From Trematomus loennbergii (Eukaryota; Chordata; Actinopteri; Perciformes; Nototheniidae): DNA of 64,000 nt. The stretch spans positions 372,001 to 436,000 of the forward strand of contig JAAOOA010000121.1 in assembly GCA_012861695.1 (NCBI GenBank), given 5' to 3'. This document shows positions 1 through 37,400 of the stretch, piece by piece (position 1 is the stretch's first letter; the number at the start of each line of letters is the position of its first letter). The notes beneath the pieces were generated by a model that did no database searches, had not been told where the DNA came from, and saw only the letters and a list, made by a program, of their open reading frames with translations. Made by a program: the position numbers and the translations under genes.

Positions 1-24859
<24,859 letters not shown>

Positions 24860-25090
24860 GGCGCGAGGGGCTGTGGGCGGACAGCGGGAGAGAAGTGAAG
24901 AAGAGCCGGCTGAGGAAGAGTTGCTCCTGCTGCTGTTCCCTCCTCTACTGCCTCCCTCCTCCAGACTACTCACACAAGCTCGCGCTCTTTGTAGACACGT
25001 CACGCCAAAGTGATGCACCCACCTGCACACCGTGCCATAAAGGGTCCGGGCAGACCCAGGAGTTAAGGTCTCCAGGGGCGGGTATAGAAC
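24860..25090 (-). promoter_or_regulatory. slc44a5: Probable slc44a5 promoter/5' UTR, GC-rich
   Basis: GC content and CpG density rise sharply around exon 1 and its upstream side compared with the AT-rich flanks. A CACGTCA half-site, CRE-like, lies near 24998. There is no clear TATA box. The transcription start is unknown. Confidence 0.45.
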
Positions 25091-25689
25091 CATTTTACTT
25101 TTACTTATAATATTAATTATAATATTGATATGTTACACTTTTTAAATTAAATTTCAATTTAGAAAACAAAAAACACAAACACATTATCTAACTGTGGCAG
25201 AGGTTACAGCAGATATTTGCTGCAACATGATTACTAATTGTACTATCAAAGACTTGTTATTGACAATTATTTTACAAACCATCAAGGCTCATTGTAACAG
25301 TCAAAAATGTAACTTGATGTTGATACAGGGCAACAAAAACAAACAACATACAGCAAAAAAAAATGTGCTGGTCCTATTCAAGCAACATAAATAAATCAAA
25401 TAATGCGAAAAGTTTCTGGGCGTTTTTGAGTCTCCATACAGGGGATTGCAGCAGATTCAGACAGCAGCCTAAACACCAACACTGAAACACATGAGCACAT
25501 ACTACAGTTTAAAAAAGCAGAAATACAATCTGCAGACAGAAAAGTTTTAGTTTAATACACGCAGTTAAGCTCACACACACTATTTTATGATCATATAGGT
25601 TCACCTACTGAATTAAAAACAGAACAAATGAAGCAAAGAAAGTAAAGATGACACCTAGATGTATTTAAACTGAGATTCTGCTAAACACT

Positions 25690-25935
25690 CCCTCAACAGT
25701 GACACTGTTAGTCTCCTCAACTGCCTCCAGGATATCCACAAATGGATGTCACAAAACTTTGCAGCTAAATGCTGATAAAACGGAAGTGATTATGATAGGT
25801 CATGTTGATACTGCCGTCACCCACATTTCTAACAGCCTTAGTTCTCTGTCCCAGTCTATAAACCATCAGTGCCGAAATCTTGGTGTCATTTTCGACCCTC
25901 CACTCAGACAAACATGTACATTCAGTGGTTCAATC
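25690..25935 (+). pseudogene. L2/CR1-type reverse transcriptase fragment
   Basis: The frame contains LQLNADKTEVIMIG, then LSQSINHQCRNLGVIFDPPL, typical of the segment after the catalytic DD of L2-like LINEs. It is a short 5'- and 3'-truncated remnant. Confidence 0.75.
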
Positions 25936-26281
25936 ATGCTTTTATTATTCGCTTTGGATGATGATTGACTTGTAATGTAAAGTAATGTAAACTGGACAGT
26001 TGGAGCATGTTTAATAAAGGAAGTTGTGCCAAGAGCTTCCACCACAAGAGGGCAGTGTGAGACCAGCTAACAACCAGGAGTAAACCTTTACAGCCCCAGA
26101 GGCAAAATAGTTATTGATTGATTCAATAAGATAAAAACAAGACAAAAATACAATAAGAAAAAACACAGCAGCTCAGCTCAGACTACAGTATATTTCACTC
26201 TGCACTGGATAATTGTACTCATGGTGTGAGCACTGAGTACAATCTAAATATATACCTCTGTATATACTAGCACAGGATAGA

Positions 26282-26478
26282 CATTACATTACATGTCATT
26301 TGTTAGACACTTTTATCCAAAGCGACTTACATACATTCAGTACTGTGGACAATCCCCACAGGAGCAATTAGGGGTGAAGTGTCTCAGGGACACAACGACA
26401 TGCTGACTGCAGTGGGACTCGAACTTGCTATCCCCTGATTCCAAGTCCATCATGCTATCCACTGAGCCACAGCCTCCT
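26282..26478 (-). mobile_element. tRNA-derived SINE
   Basis: The minus strand begins with a tRNA-like head: GGCTGTGGCTCAGTGGATAG (box A region) and AGTTCGAGTCCCACTG (box B region). The body ends in GTCGCTTTGGATAAAAGTGT, a common teleost SINE tail. Confidence 0.75.
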
Positions 26479-26919
26479 AACATCATGATATAACTCTACA
26501 ATAATGTTTGCATTTGTTATTCATTCCACAATGATTTACAAAATAAGATGATGATGTTTAGTAATGAATAATAAATAAATATGATGTTAAAAAAGTTAAA
26601 GTGAAGGCAGTATTGAAAAGTTATCCAGTTTAAAAATGTGGTAATGGAGCTTAGCATGAGTTCAAGCAGGAAGACTGGCTATACATGAATTCCCTCTACA
26701 GCTGCATTAATCAGCTCATCACGGGTGTTCTCTCTAACCAATTACATTTCACCTCAATCTCCAGCAGCCAATCATCGTGCTGCAGTCAAACTTTAAAATC
26801 GTTCTCCTGCAATCAGCTGTGATTTCAGGTGTCTATGCTGCGGCCCGCCTCCACCCCATCTACCTCCAGTCATCATGTTCAGTGCTAGGAGAGCCAATCC
26901 AAAGACCTCATCACACCTC

Positions 26920-27125
26920 CTCTTCATCCCATCTCCTCATCAATCCAGATCTTCAGCATCCTCTTCATCCCATCTCCTCATCAATCCAGATCTTCAGCAT
27001 CCTCTTCATCCCATCTCCTCATCAAATCCAGATCTTCAGCATCCTCTTCATCCCATCTCCTCATCAATCCAGATCTTCAGCATCCTCTTCATCCCATCTC
27101 CTCATCAAATCCAGATCTTCATCAT
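26920..27125. repeat. 41-bp minisatellite, about five copies
   Basis: The unit contains CATCCTCTTCATCCCATCTC followed by CTCATCAATCCAGATCTTCA. Some copies have an extra A, shifting frames. The open frames across it are repeat artefacts. Confidence 0.9.
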
Positions 27126-29896
27126 CACCACCAGTGTCTAGACCCCTGGGGGTTTTCCTAATATACTCCAGGCTGCACTTCCCCTTAAAATATACGATAT
27201 CAGAATCGGGGTCTTATCTCCAGAGACTATTAACAATGAAAAGGGATCCAGATCAGACGATATAGACTGCTGATGTGCTGGCTGTGGGAAGAATATCTAT
27301 GATGGAAGACAGTATCGAGAAATATGTATACAATATTGAAAATAAAAAAACCTGAAATTCAGAATTAGAAGTATTTTATTTGTCCCACAGTAGGGACATG
27401 TACAATGTGTGTACACAAAAGGTAAAAAGTCACATATTAAAAAGATTGGCAAGTTAAAGAAAATGAAGTACATATTCATGGAACAGAAATAAGAAGCAGC
27501 ATTCTAAAAAGTGAAAATATATGAGGTGGCAGCAGAGTTTAACATTAAAACTGTGTACAAATTCAAAAGTCTTCTCTTAAACAGCAGTACAATAGTCTGT
27601 GTGTAGTGGAGTGACAGCCAGTAATAACACAAATAAGTTGTAAAACAGTATATATTTCACACAAGTGTTATTGTGTGTGGTCTTCTGGTGATTATACAGT
27701 CTGACCTCTGCAGGAAGGAAGGACCTGCAGTGTCCCTCCGCGAGAACAACTGTGAGAATATGAACAGTATTTCATTTAAAAGCATCAGAATCAGAAACAT
27801 AGGTTTACACAAGGAATTTGTCTTGGTCTTATAGTGCATACATAAACACAGTTAAAGAAGATCAATTGTAAGAAAAACAACCAAAAAATAAAAACAATTA
27901 TAAAAAACCATTAAAAGAAAATATAACATTAAGATAGAGAAAAGAGTTTAAGTGAAGTATAGATATAACAAAACAAAACGTCATACAGTAATATATGCTA
28001 CGAACATGCTGGGTATATTCTTACCCAAACCAGGTTAGATACATGAGGCAGCGTCTGAACAAAGGGTTGGTGTTCACAGAGGGTCCACAGGGGGGCAGTA
28101 GCAGTCCACATTAGAGGCACTACCCCCCGCACCCCATCTTCTTCTGTTCTCAGTCAGCAGGGATCACAGAATGGCTTGGATATCACATCAGCTCTGAAAC
28201 AAAGCTCCATACTTTATAGCACAATTCTACCTACTACAGAGCCACATTACTGACAGCCTTTGATTCTCCCATTATCCACGCATGGGGCCACTCCGGGCCC
28301 AAAGAACCGCCCTGCTCCAGCACCACCGTTATCATCACACCCACACATGTCGTATCGGCTGCTCGTCTGTTTCAACTTCTCTGTGTTAGTGAATCAAGGC
28401 AGCACGTTCACAGCACTTTCTCTCAAATTCATGAGACACATTTACAAATGCTGAGGTTCTTGTATTCAAAGACTATGCCCATTTATTCTGACCAGCTAAT
28501 TAGCATTCCTGTAATATATCCTGTGCGCGGGGGCACAGACAGGAATTGGAGTGTTCCTGATTCATTGCTTCTGTTGAGCGCTCCTGATACGCTCATAAGA
28601 AGCGTTCGGTAGGAGAAACTGGTCAGAGAGTGTTAGTGAATCTTTTCTGTTAGATCTGGTTTGGTGACGTTAGGATTGTGTTCTTTTTTTATTTGTCTTT
28701 CTCTAATCCTGGGTCACGCTTTTTCAAACATGAATAATAGTAATCCATATCAAAATGCCGGTAATATAAATGAATGTATGAATGTTGATCATATGAAGTA
28801 ATATGAAGTGGTTATTTTTAAAGAATAGATCAAAACTATCTTGTGTAACTTACTAAACTAAACTGAACAGAATTCTGATCGTTTCAGATCGTGTCTATTT
28901 TCAGGCTGGTTTGTGGATTTTCAGCAAGTTCTGATTAAACATTGTGTTGTACTTGTACCTGGTGTGGATGGAAGGAGATATCGTTTCTAAAAAGAACAGC
29001 CAGCACATCAAAGACTAGCGTGACTAGCGTTAGCAGTTTTTTGCTACGCTAGCAACTGAATGTAGCTACACATGCTGCTGTTATCTTGTATGATTTGAAC
29101 GGTGAATAAATATCCTCTTCGCTTTATTGCAACATTTTATTTTCATTTGAAGAGATCTTGGTTTACTTTTGATGCTAGTTAAAGTTGAGAATTGCCTGTA
29201 ACTGAATATGTACACATGAAACTCTGAATATTAGTATTTTTAGATTTAAGCTCTGCTTCCAATAGTCAATGATGACATTGATTGTTGAGAGACTACAGTA
29301 GTGTGTATGTCATTGTCTCAGTTTACAATGGTTTAGGATGTATCTGTCTAGTAGAGACCATTTTCAAATCACTCCATGGACTAGCACCTGGACACTCGTC
29401 AGACATGACCCCTCAGGTCCTCTGACCTGTGTGAGGAGGACAGACCGCTACAGGGAGGCAGTGTGAGGGTCCTTGGTTCCCCCCTGTGGAATAGTCTGCC
29501 AGAAACAACGAAGGCATGTCAATGAAAACACCTTTAAACCAAATCTTAAGACTTATTGTTTTACCTTAGCATTGTCATGATCTAATTTCAAGTTTAACAC
29601 ACAGAACTCATTGATCTTCTTTCTGACTTTTTTATACAAACAAAATACATTGTATTCCAATACGGTATGAACTGTGCAATGGTCTGCGCTATAATAGGAT
29701 GTCAAAAAAGTCTTAATCAAAGACAACGTTTTGGTAATTGTATGCCTAGGGCTATGAAATGGTCAAATTCAATGACTAATGAATAACAATCACAGAAGCA
29801 TTCTGTTAACGCTTGTCATGTGTAATGTGCTGGAACTGTGGGAAGTATAATGCTGAACAGAAGACTCGAAACAGAAATAAAACGTACAAATGGTTA

Positions 29897-30838
29897 TTTA
29901 TTGATAATAATTCACAAAACATTCAAACTGAGAGATGGTTCTGACTTCAAACCTTCTTTTTAACGCATCTCTTTGACATCTCATGTCCTTCACTGTTAGC
30001 ATGATTAAGGCAACAGGTGCATTCTTCATTTCAATAACTTCAATATCATCAGCAGCTAGGATGACTTTACACAGGTTGTTCAATATAAAAGCATCAACTA
30101 CTGTTACATATTAAATATGACACATTGTTTGATTAAACAACGGTTGATTCATGATACATACAAGTATTATAATCTTTACAATATACTTGTAATGATAGGA
30201 CCATTAATGTGGCAATAAGGACTTTTTTAGGTGCAAAAAACATGCATGTTCTTCAAAACAATACTTCATTTACGGACATGTGAGACCTGTACTGTACCAA
30301 CACACACTTCCTGACCACACACACGCACCATACTGTTACATATATAGTTATATAAGTATATGAAGCACTAGCAAGGTTAGTGGTTTGACAGTGTGTTCAC
30401 ATTCTGTGCTCACCAGGCTTTCATGAATGAATGGAAAGAAGAAGAATAGCAGAGGGGGCTCCACACTCTACGGCTAGCTGTAGCATGCTAATGCGCTGCT
30501 TGCTAATTGCGAATAAAGGAATAAAGATGGACGGGAATAAAGGAGTTGAAGATGTGTCCCCTTTTTACAAGGTGAAGATATATCAAGGGTATCACATTTA
30601 AACCCTGAGGCAGGGTCCGCTGTTCCTGAGTAAGAGCAATTGCTTTTTAAGGTGAAATGATTTAGACTGCAAACCTGAGCCAGATTAACATTTAAACTCT
30701 AAACTTTCACAAATGCGCTCATATGGCATTATACCAGATTAAATGTCTGCGTAATAAGTGTATATTGATATTTGTACACTTAAACTTTAGATGTCACTTC
30801 TTCTGAGCACATACTAGTGATAGAGGTTGCATTTTATT
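29897..30838 (-). terminator. Candidate sdr16c5 polyadenylation signals
   Basis: AATAAA occurs on the minus strand at 30833-30838 (3' UTR about 0.5 kb) and at 29897-29902 (about 1.5 kb). Nothing in the sequence chooses between them. Confidence 0.25.
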
Positions 30839-31366
30839 AATGCTGGATTTTGTATTTATGCGTATTTCTTCTAATTGTAAGAGATAATGAGCCCTGTCCA
30901 CAATTATTAGAGCAGTGTACTTTGTAGTCATTAGTACACTGACTTGCTTCTCTGACAGCAGAAGAAGAAACATCTGTACACAGCAGGTAAGGGGATTTTA
31001 GAAAACATCACACTTGACTTTGGACCCATGTTTCCTGTCTTTATGACTTGCTGTTACATGTCTCGGAGTTGTATAAGGACACTGGCTGCCTGAAACTTCT
31101 GAGCACTAATCAAATACAAACTGTTAATAAGATTACATTTGAATTTCACTAATTATATATACATATAAAAAAAGTACGTTAAGGATATGAGAGCTTAAAA
31201 GCTGGATTATACAGTGAGATATACTGTTTCATTGAAATGAGAGGATCAGCATTATGTTCTGCCCTCACCTCTATTACTTCATACACTGGGACCATTCAGA
31301 TGAAATTGGCTTTGATGCCTGTAATGTTTCCATGTCTCTTAGCTTCATATCGTCCTCTCCCCTCGG

Positions 31367-31466
31367 TCACTCCTGCTTTTTGATGTCGCGTCCCTTGAAG
31401 TGGTCCATGAGGCTGAAGGCTCCCAGGTATTGGCCCAGCATGATGCCCTGCTTCACAGGGAGGAGG
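31367..31466 (-). CDS. sdr16c5: sdr16c5 last coding exon
   Basis: The exon completes ALKT and encodes [20 protein letters not shown], then [12 protein letters not shown] and a TGA stop. Human RDHE2 ends with the similar pattern LKSFLPLKTG..DYLG...MDGF. It is 19 kb from the preceding exon; the phase joins exactly. Confidence 0.88.
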
Positions 31467-34400
31467 CTGCGGAGAAACAAAGGTCTGTTTTATCTCTCAC
31501 TTTAGTTCAGGTGAGGAGTGGGGTATGGATATTAAACCAACGTAAGAAGCACCTAAAAGAAGATCAAGTTTAGTTTAATATGTTAAATATATGAATCATG
31601 TACAGTAGTGGGGAATGTTCTGTATTGACCTCAATCCATAGGCATTTATATTTAATGTGGTTCCATTTCATGTAATTATTCCAACAATAAAGTGACACAC
31701 TCCCTAGCTCTGCGTTCGCTGTTTCAACGGATTCTCTTAAAGCAACATGTCAAAGGGATGATGCATTATGCTATGTGCCCAGACGTTCTATGTGCTGCAC
31801 ACATTGTTGTGCAGAGGGAAAGGACTGAGTATAGGTTGAACACAACTTTTTTACTTGAAAATCAGTTTCAGATTCAACATTTAGCACTTCCGGTTCCCTC
31901 AAATCGAAGTCAATGGTTTTTTGAACACGTTTGTAGTTAGAAGCCTGAAATAAGATATGTGGTTAACACAAGCTGAAGAGATGTTCACGTTTTGTTCTAG
32001 GACCTAACATACGTCAGTAAATACCCCACTGCTGAACACAGAGCGGAGCAGAGCAGAAACACATCATGCACCTTGGTGACCGGACCTCTTCTTCATAAAA
32101 CTAGTAATCGAGCAGTGTGATGTGTAGAGGTGTGTGTGTGTGTAGAGGGTGTGTGGTTAAAACGTAGCAGCCTGCGGTCGCTCTTTAGCTGTTCTAATGA
32201 AGGTAAACACAGTTGACTCTTTGCAGCTGGTGCCGGTGAAGTGTTCCTTCTATAAACCAGCTGTGGGCAGCAGATACTGTGAGAGTCACGGACATGAATT
32301 CATAGATCACGGCAGACTGGTTTACAGACTCTCCTGTTTTGCCAATCTGGTGCTTAAACAAATAGCTCTAAACCCCTGGACGAAATGCTCTTATACGGAA
32401 GTCCGAGTTTGAAATACATCTCAAGTAATATATGCACTGTCATTTCCACACCTAAACATAACCAGGGATGCAAACACACGTATGGTGAAAAAAGAGAGAA
32501 CAATTCGAAGCAGAAAAAAAACAGTATAATATACCATCTGACAAAGGCCTGTGCTATAATGCTTCAATGAACTGGCTATTCTTTATAATATACTCTGATC
32601 AATAGGAGACAGAGATGTTAAGTTATAAATCAAGGGTTTTTATTATTATTTACACCAAGGGCCATTTCAATTTTTACAACATCCTCCGAGGGCCGTACAA
32701 ATTATTGACCTCAACCTCTGCTTAAAAACTACAGCCTGCTAAAATACCCAGTGAGACGCAGCAGGAACAGTGAAGCTCCACGAGGAGGATTTATGAGACA
32801 TGTGGTTTGAGCGGTGGTCTTAATAATCTGCACTCTGACTGAAGAGTCACTGTACCTCAGGTTATCCACAGCGCATGGGTTCATCTATTTATTTCTCTAT
32901 CACTTCGATTTATATGTATGATCCCGTGCTGCATTTCTTTTGATTTAATTTGATGTCTTATTTATAAGCTCAATAGAGAAATAGCCCTGGTAAGATTGAT
33001 ATATTCATTAGTAGTTCAATGAAGCTCTTAGTCTAGACACGGGATCATTGGATTTATTTGTCAGAAAGGTACAATTTGTAAGTTGCTTCACCAAAATGAT
33101 CCCATATATCACTGTCATTATGGAAGGTGATGTTCAAGTACCGGAACACAAAATGCTTAAATGGTGAATTTTGTTTGACCTTTAAGCCGGTCAACGACAC
33201 AAGCAACAATCTATCTGTTGTTGTGCAGTGTGCCGTTTTATGGCAGAGCTGATCATGGGATTTTTGTTTACAATAGCATAAATAAAGAAAAGAAAAATCA
33301 GGATGGCCCCTAATGCTATGGAGGAATGCTATATTTCTGGATAACCCATTTAAAGCCAGAAATAAATATACATTTATCTAATTGCACAACATATTTGTAC
33401 TAATGTAAAATCATTAGAGCCAGAATGCCTCCTGCATTCCTTGTAAAAAAGATTTGTGTTAGCAGCTTCTCGATGACTAACAATGACTCTTTTGTCTCCG
33501 AAGACGGAGCAGAGACAAGGCTGGATAATACAACGCGTTATTAAAGACGGAATACAAAGGCTTTTATGTAAAACCAGCAGAGGGGACAGGAAAAGTGCTA
33601 TCTCCATTTGTGTGAGCCGTGTTCCAGAGAGGAAAATCTTTCTAATGAGAATAATTTATAAATATGAAATAATAGCTCCGTTCTGAGACAAATGGACCAG
33701 AGAAAGCAGGGAAGGAGGACAGACGACTGCAGAAAGACCTCGGAGCACTGAGGGATCAAGACAATGCTCCTCTTTTATCACCTGGGTCAAGTGATGGGAG
33801 TCATTCACACTACTGCTGCATTATGGGAAATGTAGGCATCAAACCTATTCCTGTTATTAAGACTTCACACATCCGAAAATCCTAAAAAGGGCCCTATTAT
33901 GCTCCTTTTCAGGTTCATATTTGTATTAAGGGCCTCTACTGTGACATGTCTCAGAGCTTTAACGTTCAAAAAGCTCTTTCCCCCTCTGTCTGAAACCAGA
34001 GCCCAGTGTGTAGTAGAGAAACTCCCTCTGGAGGGAACACTATATATACGAATACACTAAAAGCTACAGTATAGAACACACTACAGAAGAGGGAACACCC
34101 TGTATATTCATCATTATTTCATATTTGAAATGCTGCACGTTGCAGTTTAATGAGGATTAAATAATTGAATGTAATTGGCCATGATTGTCTCAACCTGTCA
34201 CATCCGTCTGTGAGGTATGCTAATCTTTTCTTTCTGAATAGATCAGAGATCTCCTTATACTACCTTTTCCCCCTGATAATGCTACATTATGAACAATGTG
34301 ATTGTGATGAATTTGGCAGGAGGAAAGCTAGCTAGCATTAGCTGTTAGCTGCAGGAGGGCAGAACAGTACTGCTTTGCTAAATTCAGGAGCTAACAGCTA

Positions 34401-37400
34401 ACTTTACCAAAGGTGCCATAGAGTAACATTATGATGTTTTAGAACTCTTTCTAAAAGTGCATTAGTGAAGTTAAATGTCATGTTTAAAATGTAGTTTTGC
34501 TGGGAATTTAATGAATCCAGTTGTTGAAAATAAATGTTTTCACAGCAAAGTATAATAGATATTAGAGAGGGATTCAGAACACCTTATATAAAGACCCTAA
34601 GCAGAGGGTATACATAGGTGTTTGTTAAGGAGATGGTCATTATTGTTTGTTTTTCACCAGGGTATCAAACTGGGTGTCCAGAATCCTGGAATTTAATCAA
34701 ATGTATCGGTAATACTAATACAGTATACTACTAATACAATTCTAGTATCAGTATCCTACTATGAGTTATAACTTCACACTGCACATGTGTGCTCTCCCCT
34801 CCCTGTTTGCCATTTCAAACTACAGCTCCTTGGTAAAGCTTCCATCAGCAGACTGGTAAGTGCATCCTCACAAGAAGCACTCTTACTAATCAATAATCCT
34901 TAAAAGCAGTGAGGTTAGTATCATGTCCACTCCACTCACTACCCCACTTTATTCCGTTAAACCGAAGATAAGCTCCATCGTTCCTCTCTGGCAGAACTGA
35001 ACCAGTTAAAATGGCTTTTCAGATCATTTCAGCTAAACCAAACCCAACCAATTGTTTTCCAAATCTAACTAAGCAGTCCACGTCATATACAGCGAGCTTA
35101 TCCCTCCTCAAACTCCTTATCTAATTTAGACAGCATGAGTATTACCAATCGTTATGTTGACTGCTGCTTGGCATTCAGGTAAAACAAAAGTGTTATGAGT
35201 AAAAACCACGACACAAATAAAAACTGGGTACAGTAGTTTTTATTGTTTTAAGGGACACCTTAGATTATTTAACAAATCAAATACAAGAATTGATGATTTG
35301 TTGTGTAGCCACCATTGGTAATAGCAGAGACGGTCTGTAAGGTATATTCATTGTCTTCACTGTCCAAACGTCTACAACTGCACTTAAGCATCATCATATT
35401 AAACATCCACACAGACTGGCAGGCTGATATTTGGCAGAACGTACCTCATAAAAGAGCATTGTATTTTACTGTAGGTATCCAAAATGATTTAAAAGGTGGA
35501 CTTCTAAACTTCTTCTAAACTTAACTCCTAAAACCATATTGCAACTGTCAGTGTACGGCTGTGGCTCAGTGGTTTAGTGTGCTGATCTTCAGATCAGGGG
35601 ACCAGGGAAGCAGGTTCAATCCCACCTTTCTTCCCTGGTGGGATTGAACCCACCTAGGTAACCCTAACCCACCTAGGTAACCCTAGGTAACGGTAACCCA
35701 CCTAGGTAACCCTAACCCACCTAGGTAACCCTAGGTAACGGTAACCCACCTAGGTAACCCTAACCCACCTAGGTAACCCTAACCCACCTAGGTAACCCTA
35801 ACACACCTAGGTAACCCTAACCCACCTAGGTAACGCTAACCCACCTAGGTAACCCTAGGTAACGGTAACCCACCTAGGTAACCCTAACCCACCTAGGTAA
35901 CCCTAACCCACCTAGGTAACCCTAACCCACCACTGCAGTCCACATGCCGCTGTGTCCTCGGGAAAGACATATCACCCTACATGTCTAATATGTGTCATAT
36001 GTCAGCGTGTAATACTTTAACGAAGTTGTTACAACTGCAACTAGTGTTCTTCTAGCTCCGAATTTCCTTGAAAACACTCATGAGGTCATTCAGTAAAGGA
36101 AAAGCAGTTAAAGGGGTGTTCAACTGATTTATATCACACTTTAATACATGTAGTGAAGGAAGCTAAAAAGAAAGGTTCCTTTTTAAGATTTAGTCTCTAG
36201 TAGAGGTCTGTTATTTTCGTATTGAAGCGGGGTGATTTGTACGCACATTAAACCATAGATGTGCATAAACCACACACCACCAGAACCTGCATCAAATGGA
36301 CCATTCAACCTGAAGACATTCAGAAAGACAAAGCATCTTGATGCTACCTGGTGACATGGACATTTGGAGATGGACTCAAAGGGCTGGAAGTCCAAAGGAA
36401 AATAATAATTCCATGTTTAACTAACTCAAATGTAACTTACTCAAAAAAAATAAAATAAAATGGAGTGTCTACTGTAGATAGCTGATTGGTCAAAGATCAT
36501 CTCAGACCTTCTTAGATCATCTCTTTTTGTAACACAATCTGTCAAATGTCTAATAAAGATGATTCTCCTGCCATGAAGAACGTGTCACACCAGGAGCAGA
36601 CTTAGTATCCTCTCGGTTCCACTAGGCTGTTGGACTTATGTACAGACCTGCGTGCTGCAGCAATACATCAGCTGCCACCACAGCCAATTACAGCGGAAAT
36701 AATCAACACCCACTTTTACATTTCATGAATTGAGGGCCCGCTATGGGAAAAGCTCCAAAACCACTGGATCCAATAAATGTAATGTCCTCAGTTTGTTTGT
36801 GCCTTTCTGTTGAAAGAATGATCTTTTCAAATGTAATATTCACTGTAGAACCCACCTGTTTCCATTGCTCCTAAAACACATGTTGCACTTCAAATGGTTT
36901 GGCTTATTGAAAGCTAATGTCTTTGCAGGACTCTTGTTGTTCTGAGTTTGTATCCTTATTGTGGATTGCACCTATTTATAAAAGTGTTAGCTAAACAAAA
37001 GTTAATGTAAAAGCTACCACGATACCAACATTGATTAATAAACTGTTAAAGCCGAGTGTACCTTTTACTGACAATACCCTCCCATGATGCTTGGTAGAGA
37101 TGTCCCGATCCGATCACGGATATATATATAATAAAATATTTTTATTATTTTATTTAATGTTACAAAACAAAATGACCATGTTCACGTCTTAAAGTCATCC
37201 TGAGGCCTTAGTTTTGGTTTAAAATGACACAACATCATGTATGTGTTGCTTCTTTTGGGCTTGTTTTCATAGACCTGGTTGCTTATTTCTCTCAAATCTG
37301 GCAACAGAGTGGGCAGGGCGCAGTGTCTAATAGTAGCAGTAAGCTAACAAGAGGCTACGTTCAGCTGGTGACTCGGGACAGAGAAAATGTCAGGAGTTTG

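Larger units (their letters stand above)
25100..31366. other. Intergenic region between slc44a5 and sdr16c5
   Basis: No exon is recognised. It holds a LINE fragment (25.7 kb), a SINE (26.3 kb), a minisatellite (26.9 kb) and the presumed 3' UTR of sdr16c5 at the right end. Confidence 0.5.

Noticed and set aside
26777..27265. 162-residue frame with repeated SSRSSASSSSHLLI
   Set aside because: Most of it is the 41-bp minisatellite; the flanks match nothing.
29898..30083. 61-residue minus-strand frame starting MNNLCKVILAADD
   Set aside because: No family recognised, no splice context; lies in the likely 3' UTR of sdr16c5 and is of chance length.
35650..35936. Interstitial telomere array
   Set aside because: The unit is 19 bp with only one CCCTAACCC core; it is not (CCCTAA)n.
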